Below, piece by piece: positions 1 to 7,900 of a stretch of 64,000 bases of DNA; the first letter of the stretch is position 1, and the number at the start of each line of letters is the position of its first letter. A model generated the notes under the pieces. That model saw only the letters and a list, made by a program, of their open reading frames with translations. It was not told the origin of the DNA and searched no databases. The translations under genes were made by a program, and so were the position numbers. The stretch is from Chitinophaga sp. CB10 (GTDB lineage: Bacteria; Bacteroidota; Bacteroidia; Chitinophagales; Chitinophagaceae). Where the stretch lies: positions 1 to 64,000 of the forward strand of contig MLAV02000022.1 of the NCBI GenBank assembly GCA_001870995.2, given 5' to 3'.

Positions 1-113
1 TTATCAACCAATACGATTGCACAACATTTTTTATTTCATAATTATATACATATTTTTCATTATCATTTAAGTCGCCACTTTAATAGCACAACACGTTAAC
101 TTTAATCTTGACC

Positions 114-380
114 ATGAAAAGAAAAAATTTCACAGAAAGCCAAATCGTATCCGCCCTGAAGCAACAGGAAGGCGGTATCACCGTTAAAGACATTGCCCGC
201 GACCTGGGTATAAGTGAAGCAACCTTCTACAACTGGAAAGCAAAGTATGGAGGCATGGAGGCCAGTGAGGTAAAACGTCTTAAGGACCTTGAAGCTGAAC
301 ATGCAGAGCTGAAGAAAATGTACGCAGAGTTATGCATAGAAAACCGGGCCATGAAGAATCTTATCGAAAAAAAGTTGTAA
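114..380 (+). CDS. IS3-family transposase OrfA (HTH subunit)
   Basis: This 88-residue protein is the DNA-binding half of an IS3 transposase. Residues about 5-45 form an HTH_Tnp_1-type helix-turn-helix (KDIARDLGISEATFYNWKAK), followed by a leucine-zipper-like segment rich in Leu, Glu and Lys that runs to the C-terminus. ATG at 114 is preferred over the in-frame TTG at 108. The 3' end overlaps OrfB and contains the heptamer A AAA AAG at 368-374 in the correct OrfA phase. A -1 slip there would give the OrfAB fusion transposase. The ORF is intact, so the element may still be active. Confidence 0.9.
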   Translation: MKRKNFTESQIVSALKQQEGGITVKDIARDLGISEATFYNWKAKYGGMEASEVKRLKDLEAEHAELKKMYAELCIENRAMKNLIEKKL

Positions 381-1219
381 CGCCCCAGGAAAAACGGGAT
401 GCAGTTGAATACCTAGTAAAGGAAGAACAACTGAGTATCCGCAAGGCGTGTAAAATAGCAGCTATCCCGCGTAGTACGTACGAATACAGAGCCATCCGCA
501 GGAATGATACTGCGATTCAGGATGCTTTATCAGCTTTGGTTGAAAAACATGTGGATATTGGCTTCTGGCAGTCCTATTATCGGTTAAGAAACAAAGGATA
601 TGCGTGGAATCATAAAAAAGTCTATCGCGTGTATACCGACCTGAAACTGAATATTCGTCGACGGGTTAAGCGTCGTCTCCCTTCACGGATCAAAGAGGCA
701 TTGCTGATACCTGAAACACCCAACGAAGTCTGGAGTATTGATTTCATGTGTGACGCATTGGTGGATGGCAGGAAGTTCCGGCTGTTAAATGTAATAGATG
801 ACTTTAATCGGGAATCATTAGCGATTGAAGTAGATACATCATTGCCATCTTTGCGGGTAATCAGGGTATTAGAAAGGATCATAGAGGGCCGCGGGCAGCC
901 ACGTTGTATCCGGACTGATAACGGTCCCGAGTTTATAAGCCACAAGCTCCAGCAATGGTGTGAAAGCAGAGAGATCAAGTTGGCTTATATCCAGCCTGGG
1001 AAACCAACACAGAATGCGTTTATAGAGCGAAAAAACGGAACGCTCCGCAGGGGGCTGTTAAATGCCTATCTATTCAACAGTCTTGCAGAAGTTCGGCTTA
1101 TGGCGGAAGAATGGAGAATAGACTACAATACTGAAAGACCGCATAAAGCCCTTGGGTATCTATCTCCTTGCAAATACGCCGAGCGTTTTTATCAAGGTCT
1201 ATTGCATGAGAAGCTCTAA
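332..1219 (+). CDS. IS3-family transposase OrfB (integrase catalytic subunit)
   Basis: This is the 295-residue DDE integrase half of an IS3-type transposase. An HTH_21 region (residues about 40-95) precedes the rve core. The catalytic acidic residues are visible: D in NEVWSIDFMCD, D in IRTDNGPEF, and E in NAFIERKNGTLRR, followed by the usual NTERPHKALGYLSP end. It lies in the -1 frame relative to OrfA and is probably made mainly as an OrfAB fusion by slippage at 368-374. The ATG at 332 is only a nominal start, because the first residues overlap OrfA. No stop or frameshift damages the catalytic part. Confidence 0.92.
   Translation: MHRKPGHEESYRKKVVTPQEKRDAVEYLVKEEQLSIRKACKIAAIPRSTYEYRAIRRNDTAIQDALSALVEKHVDIGFWQSYYRLRNKGYAWNHKKVYRVYTDLKLNIRRRVKRRLPSRIKEALLIPETPNEVWSIDFMCDALVDGRKFRLLNVIDDFNRESLAIEVDTSLPSLRVIRVLERIIEGRGQPRCIRTDNGPEFISHKLQQWCESREIKLAYIQPGKPTQNAFIERKNGTLRRGLLNAYLFNSLAEVRLMAEEWRIDYNTERPHKALGYLSPCKYAERFYQGLLHEKL
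368..374 (+). promoter_or_regulatory. Programmed -1 frameshift heptamer of the IS element
   Basis: The sequence reads A AAA AAG in the OrfA frame, just before the OrfA stop at 378-380. This is the canonical slippery heptamer of IS3-family elements. A -1 slip continues directly into the OrfB frame. Confidence 0.8.
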
Positions 1220-1252
1220 TCCTGACTGGCTTAGTTTTAGGGGAAGCTTACA

Positions 1253-1546
1253 CTCTCCCAGAGCGAGTTGGCCAAGCTCCTTAATACCAATCATTCCATC
1301 ATTGGTAAATATGAACGTGATGAGGTAAAGCCAACCATCGACGTGGTTAAAAGGCTCGCCGATGAACTGGATACTACTGTGGGATTTTTATTAGGGGAGA
1401 CCAGCCAGGTGAACGTGCTTAAAGATCCTGCTATGCTTAAAAGACTTAATGATATAGATGCGCTCTCTGAGGAGGATAAAAAGTATATCCTGTATGCCAT
1501 TGATGGTTTGCTCCGCGATGCTAAAACTAGAGCTGCTTATAAATAG
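1253..1546 (+). pseudogene. 5'-truncated Xre-family transcriptional regulator
   Basis: About 97 residues remain of a Cro/CI-type regulator. The frame resumes after the IS end as LSQSELAKLLNTNHSIIGKY, which is the second half of an HTH_3 domain (helix 2, recognition helix and following turn). The FLLGE motif and a short helical tail that typically closes such small regulators come next. The first helix and the native start lie on the other side of the IS. A TTG at 1268 could restart translation, but the product would lack part of the HTH. The gene is therefore most likely inactivated by the insertion. Confidence 0.8.
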
Positions 1547-1584
1547 AAACAGGCTCCCAATAATTGAGAGCCTGTTTCTGTTTT
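1545..1584. terminator. Bidirectional intrinsic terminator
   Basis: A perfect 12-base-pair stem (1545-1556 with 1568-1579) with an 11-base loop is followed by a T-rich stretch. It overlaps the stop of the Xre remnant and lies between converging genes, so it can end both the plus-strand regulator and the minus-strand immunity gene. Confidence 0.85.
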
Positions 1585-1598
1585 CTTAATCTCCAAAG

Positions 1599-1931
1599 CT
1601 ATTCTTGTTTTGGATTTCTAATCTTATCCAAAGCCTTATTAAGCATTTTAAAATCATCTACTGCTATCTTTCTATTATCAACTTTAGTAATCCATTTCTC
1701 ATAAGCAGCTTTGATTAATAAAAAACCTTCTTCCGTCAAATCGGATACTTGAATCTTAGTTTCTTCAGTCACCTCTTCATCATCTGCTAATATAACACGT
1801 GTAGTTAAATTATTTTGCTGCAAGTAACTAATGATACTTTTAAAATACGCATACACAATTGAACTATCAAATTCATAATTTCTTGGCTGTTGAGTATGCC
1901 AACTCACCTGATCAATAGTAAAATCTTTCAT
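1599..1931 (-). CDS. Candidate immunity protein for the adjacent Rhs toxin
   Basis: This 110-residue, acidic, soluble-looking protein has no signal peptide and no family I recognise. Its ATG begins one base after the Rhs stop codon, so translation is almost certainly coupled to the toxin. A small cytoplasmic protein placed directly 3' of an Rhs toxin tip is the standard position for a cognate immunity gene, and the function is inferred from that position alone. It contains Glu/Thr-rich segments (ADDEEVTEETKIQV) and a Lys-rich helical C-terminus. Alternatives are an unrelated hypothetical gene or an adaptor. Confidence 0.6.
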   Translation of the reverse strand: MKDFTIDQVSWHTQQPRNYEFDSSIVYAYFKSIISYLQQNNLTTRVILADDEEVTEETKIQVSDLTEEGFLLIKAAYEKWITKVDNRKIAVDDFKMLNKALDKIRNPKQE

Positions 1932-1932
1932 A

Positions 1933-4900
1933 TTACTCTCTTCTACTTATTGTTGTTAAAATATCTTTTACATTATAAATTGTCCCTTTCTTTCCAGGAG
2001 CTTTGACATAATGACCGCCTGCCGCTCTAATACGTGCCTCCTTAGCTATTTGAGCTGTCTTATCCGCTGTCTTACTTGTTGTCTCAATAAGCTTGGCAAC
2101 TAGGCCATTCTTAACAACAGCAAAGTCAATTCGCCTTCCTTCCCCAGTTAATGGATCAACCACCTTTTTACCATTAGCATCTCGTAAAAACCGTTCGGAG
2201 TATATCTGTGCATCAGGATATTGTTGTTTCAAACTCGCAAGTTCATCTGCTTCTCTTTCATCCCCCTTTACCCGATTCTTTTCGACGTGCGCCGCTGTAG
2301 AGTATAGCGTAACAATAGACTCAATACTCAATTTGGTAGCTGTTGTTAACAATGTATTATTACTTGCGACAGCCATACTTGGTGCACTACCTCCACCACT
2401 ACCCAAACTCAACATTGCGAATCCAGGCACTCCAACGTCTGTAGCCCAATTATATGCAGGGGCCTGCTCCGGGGTCAACCCTATATCAGAGGCTGGTCTA
2501 TTTAACCCCCCAAATGAAACAGAGGCTCCGCCCGCATTCATAAGCCCTAAAACAGATGGCATCACTAAGTCCAACAACGCATCCCGGTTTCGTCTACCCG
2601 TTTCAGTTACAAATGGAAAATTCTTGATACCTGTCCATATCATCTGAAGATTCTCAGGAGTTACAGGCATCGGCATCAAAGAAGAGCTTGGACCAGGACC
2701 TGCTGGCGCCATCCCTAGATGATCTATTAGGCTTATTGGAGAGTTACCTGCAAACTGATAAGGGCTATTTTCAGGATAATCCATTGTTAATGGATCGACA
2801 CTTAAGAACCTGCCAATTCGTGGATCATAGATTCTTGCTTCAAACGCAATCTGATTCCCTTCTCCCTTCACCTCATTATCATTCTCTTTCCCATTAAACC
2901 CATAACGATACCTCCCATCATTCACCCCTCTACCCCAAAGCCCCATACCAAATGGTGCATAATCCTGGGCGGATAGAATCCTTGGAACATAATACGTTAT
3001 AGTTGTATCATTATCCCCCATGCCTATTTTATCATCAGCTACGGTCGCCAGGACGTTACCCAAATGATTGGACAATTCAAAGAGCTTGTTACCCCGCTCA
3101 AAGGTAGTTAAAAATCCAGAACCCAAAGTCCCCAGCGACACTCTTTCACCAAGGTCATTTTCGGCACCTTCTAATTTAGTAATTAAATTATCAATACCAA
3201 GGCGCGAACTACCATAGATATGCGTTTCAACCTGACTCATTACACCTCCGTTGATACCATTATCTCCAGAGACGTAAACACTCATCACATTCCCGGAAGC
3301 GTCCCTAACATACCGGGTTTCTTTACCATCCACATTTTTACTAATCCGATTACCCGCAGCATCATACTTGTAACTAATAACAGAACCATTATCCTTTCTA
3401 ATCCCCGCTATTTTTCCATATATATTCCATTCAATATTGGAGATACCCTCCTGATTATCTGCAATCAAATTTCCAATGGAATCATAATCGTAATTATTGG
3501 CAAGCTGATCATCGATATCGTTATCATAATTTCCAGTATTGGCAGGCAAATCCTCTATTCTTGCAACCTTATTGGTACCGGCAAAATAATGATAGGTGAG
3601 GTTATCCATGGCTAATGGCTTACCGGCCCAGGTATTATTACCATTCCTGTCATATGAAAGGATATTCCCATTTGGATCATAACTAATAGACTCCTTAAAA
3701 TCCGGTAATTCAATTGGCGTCCACCTATTCATCGCTGAATCCAGTCCTTTAGCCACAGTCATACCTTTCAAACGATTAAGCACATCATAACTGTAATTAT
3801 AGGTCAATGGCACTCCCACTCCCTGTAAGTTTACAGACATGGCAGCAATATTTCCATTGTACAACGGTTTTAGTACCTGTAATGCTGAGAACGGCCTGAT
3901 AGTACCTATAGGAGTATAGTCGTTATTATAATAATAAAGACTGAAACTATACGCATCTCTAGCTGAAAGTCCTCCTGTATGCCCATCCCTTCCCATATCA
4001 TTAGCAGCACCGAGCACAGTAGCGTTAACCCCTTTCAACCAACCTTCCAGCGTATAGCCATAGTCAACTCCTTGTACCTGCGCCTGTCCGATAAGAGCTC
4101 TTGCTAAAGGTCCATGCTTATAATACTGATAATAAGCATCTTGTTCCCAGTAAATACTATCCCTGCTTGTTTCAACATTTGTTATCCTGTTTTCCGCATC
4201 ATAGGTGTATCTATGATAATAAGCATCCCGATTACCTACCTGATAAGCTACAGTATTCACTTTCCCACTTATCAAATCGAACGTATAGTCAATCCGCTTA
4301 AATCTATTTTCCCCGTCCGGCCTAACCTTCGAATTATACTCTTGTAATAAAGACTTTACATTACCAAGAATATCATAATCATAATATGTAGCCGCACTTT
4401 GCGCCCCCAGAACAGTATCAGCTATATTATCATAAACTGCAGTCCATGCCACCCGATTCCTCAAGTTATGCGCCGTCCAAAGTTCCGGCGTAGTACCTGC
4501 ATACGGTACATCATAAACAGTTCTTGTTATCTGATTTCTTGTACCTGATGCAGCGTTAAACCAATTTTGCAAACTCATTGCCTTCCTACTGATCGTATCC
4601 ACCATAGGAGAGAGACTCCTCAGCTGACCTACTTCTGTAACTCTGCCTATATCATCATATAATGTATAACTGTAATCATTAAACGCTGTCTGCTTCGAAT
4701 TCTGCGAAAACACCAATCTGCCAAGCCTGTCATACCAGAAATTAGACTTACCAGCATCCGGCGTACGCTGTTCTATCACCACTCCGATGCTATTATATCT
4801 ATATTCGGTAGCCAAACCATGAACTGGCACTAATTGCTCCCCCCTGCTTCTCGCCACAGCTACGCTATCCAGCCATCCACGGGACCTATTATATTTAACT

Positions 4901-7900
4901 CCTGCAGGTGGAACAGTCTTTACCAGGTTACCTGCCTGGTTATAATAATAAAGCGTATAATGGTATTCACTATTTGAATAGGTAACTGTGAATTCCTCGT
5001 TTGATGCTGCTGTCATGGCTTTTGCCAGGTACTGTACATCAAAGTCATTACGAATAGAATCTGTCCTGTAATTGAAAATCTCGCGGCCTTTTGTGTCCGC
5101 CATATCAAGACTGTCACCACAACTGGTTGGAAGGCTCAACTCATCCACTGCCAAAACTGGCTCTGCACTACCACAGAGTGTACGGTTAAACACATAAAAG
5201 CAACTATCCGGTGCCGGACAGCTGATCGTATTTACAAAAGGGGTTATACCTAATGCTGAAATCTGCACGACATTCAACGCACGATCATCCAGGAATACTT
5301 CTGTTTGCGGCTGCATCTCCTTTAAAATAGCTACTATTGGCGTATTAGTCGTATTAGCAGCAACATCATTACAACCTGTCCTTCCCTGGTAATCACCAAT
5401 AATGATCATGGCTTTTCCGTCATGCACGCCTACTCCTGTATAGGTACCGTTATTACTTTGTACTAGTTTGTATATTCTTTCATTGCCAGACAACTGAACA
5501 TGGGTAGACCATAAAACACTATTATCTGCACCTAGTTTATGCCACCATACATCCTGGGTGGACTGTGCAGCTACCACATTGTCACCGTCAGCCCCTGAAA
5601 TAATCCAACTTTCAGGATCAATAGCATCCGGGCTACTTACCTTGTAAGCGTCTAACGGACTACCATCAGCGCCAATGTTTATGTAGGCCCCTGCCCCTCC
5701 ACTCAATACCGCTAGTTTAAAACCATTAGCTACCGGAAGAATAGCAGTAGTGATATCATCTGCACCGATATCATACTGACTCACTGCCAAATTAGCGCCG
5801 GTATGCTTGTTCTGCTTAATCAAGACCACATCGGAAGATGCATCTGCTTTGATGGAAGCTGCAAGTACCAGCGTATCTCCGGACTCAAGCAGTGTCGGTC
5901 TGGTTTTTTGTGCTTCAGAACCATAGTGTTTCAGCCAAATAAGCTGACCAGCCGTATCCAGCACACCCGTTACCCAATCCGTAGCACTATTATTCATCTT
6001 TCGCAAACCGGCAAAGGCGAAATTCCCTTCGGAAGTCTCAATAACATCACTTCCTTCTGCACCATGTTCACCAAAATCAACCGTTTTATTCCATTCTATG
6101 TTTCCTTCCGGGTCCATCTTTACCATTAAGATTGCACCCTGATCGAAGCAATAGGACATTGTTGTACCAATAGCGAGGAAGCCACCATCACGCGTAGTAA
6201 TCAGCCTGCGGAAGACATCATCGGCTTCACTGCCAAATGTTTTCGACCAAATCAGATTTCCTTTACTATCTGTCCGGATAACATACCCATCCTTACCCCC
6301 AGCGGTATTACCAGTAGTATAGCCTGCCATTATATAACCTGCATCAAAATTTCGTACATCTTCAATTCTATCCTCTCCGGAGCCGTTGGTATATACATTT
6401 ATCATTTGCCTGGTGTTGGGATTACTCACACATACACGGCTACCTCCAGTACTTGGCGTGACTTTGCAACTATCATGAAACTGCAGATACTCCCAGGCCT
6501 GCTTTCTGAAACCGAGATTTTTATTCATGAAAGTGGAAAACAAGGTATTAACTTGTCGCTGACGCTCAGTTTCCTCTTCATAAGTTGGCTCAACACCCGG
6601 GTATAAGCCTTTAAACTTTGCAATGAGAGAGTCAGTAATTGCACAGCTTGCACAAGCTGGTACCACATCACACATAAATAAGACCGGCAACTTTACGAGC
6701 TTAGGCATATAGTCACAGGAAGGCGTCGAAGTTCCACATGCTGTCAATAGCACCTCCAGGTCCGATTGTGAAATATTGACTTTCCTGGTCCGTTTAATAT
6801 AGCCGGATAAATTCACATCCGATGGTAGTTTAGAAACATTGTATTCTGCATTGAGAGCATTGATTTTTGTACACTCACATTCTTTAGGTTTATTATAGGA
6901 ATAGCTGTCTGAATAAGCTAATTGCTTATCATATGGCCTTGGAAAAGTAATTAACTCAGCGTTACAAATAACCGGATCTGTTACGCCACGCTGCTCCTTA
7001 TACTTGTTAAATACATCATCAAAACTTTTCATTAACGGCCCCTGATTCGAAGGGCCCCTTGTACCCGCTGAACCTGGTGGAACAGTGCTGGCGCCATATG
7101 GATGATTAACATCACCTCCAAGCCTGCAAACTGCAATCAGATCACCCTTAATTGCATTAATTATAGTTGGACTGTATTGACAAGGAGCCAGTTGGCTAGC
7201 CCATTTTACAGCAAGGCTGTCAATATTCTTAGCAATAGTGGTCATCATTGCCTGTTCAGCCTGTTTCCTGGCTGTTGCTGTATCCGTTGCTGCAATTGGG
7301 GATAAACCTGCATCTTTTATCGCAGTAGCATTGTCTAAGAAATACGACTTTTTACCTGCTGCACTTAGTTTAGCATAAACAGGTTCATGGCAAGTGCCAA
7401 GAACGTATGCACGAAGCGCCTCCTCACGTTTGCCTTTATATAGATTACGGAACGCTCTCCATACCATATCCAGGTCGGCGCCGCACAATTCCTGCTCCAT
7501 TTCAGCAAACGACATGGTTTTATATTTAGACACACAGGAACCGGCATTCTCCGGACATTTTATTGCCATTAGCGCAGTAGCCCACATGCTAAGACCGATT
7601 GTCTGCTTGTTAACGATAGTCTTACCGTATTCGTTGTAAGCTGCTGTTATCGTACTACTTCTTGCTATGGCAGGATCTTTACTGGTACCTGCCGTTGGGT
7701 TAAGAAACCCTTTCTGTTTTGCCCCGGTGTAGGTCTCTTCTGACTCAAAATCTTTTCCCCATATCTGCTCTGCTTTAAGTACTCTGTTGTATTGATCCCA
7801 GCGGCAATACTCCGGATGTATTGTAATTAAGGTTTTAGCCCAGGACGGCTGGAATGCAGCTGCAAACTGCACAGGTGTCAATTCCTTTGGGTCTACCAGT

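Larger units (their letters stand above)
1..1252 (+). mobile_element. IS3-family insertion sequence, left end outside window
   Basis: The element carries two overlapping ORFs (OrfA and OrfB) in the IS3 layout. The right end is inferred at 1252. Read from the outside on the minus strand, the end begins TGTAAGCTTCCCCTAAAAC, which has the TGT...CCCC look of IS3/IS150-type ends, and the reading frame of an interrupted Xre regulator resumes exactly at 1253. No matching left inverted repeat is visible in the 113 bases before OrfA, so the left end probably lies upstream of base 1. Bases 1-113 are AT-rich and hold no gene of their own. The direct target repeat cannot be checked without the left flank. 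Confidence 0.8.

Noticed and set aside
1..113. Left inverted repeat of the IS
   Set aside because: No match to the right-end sequence in these bases; the left end is probably outside the window.
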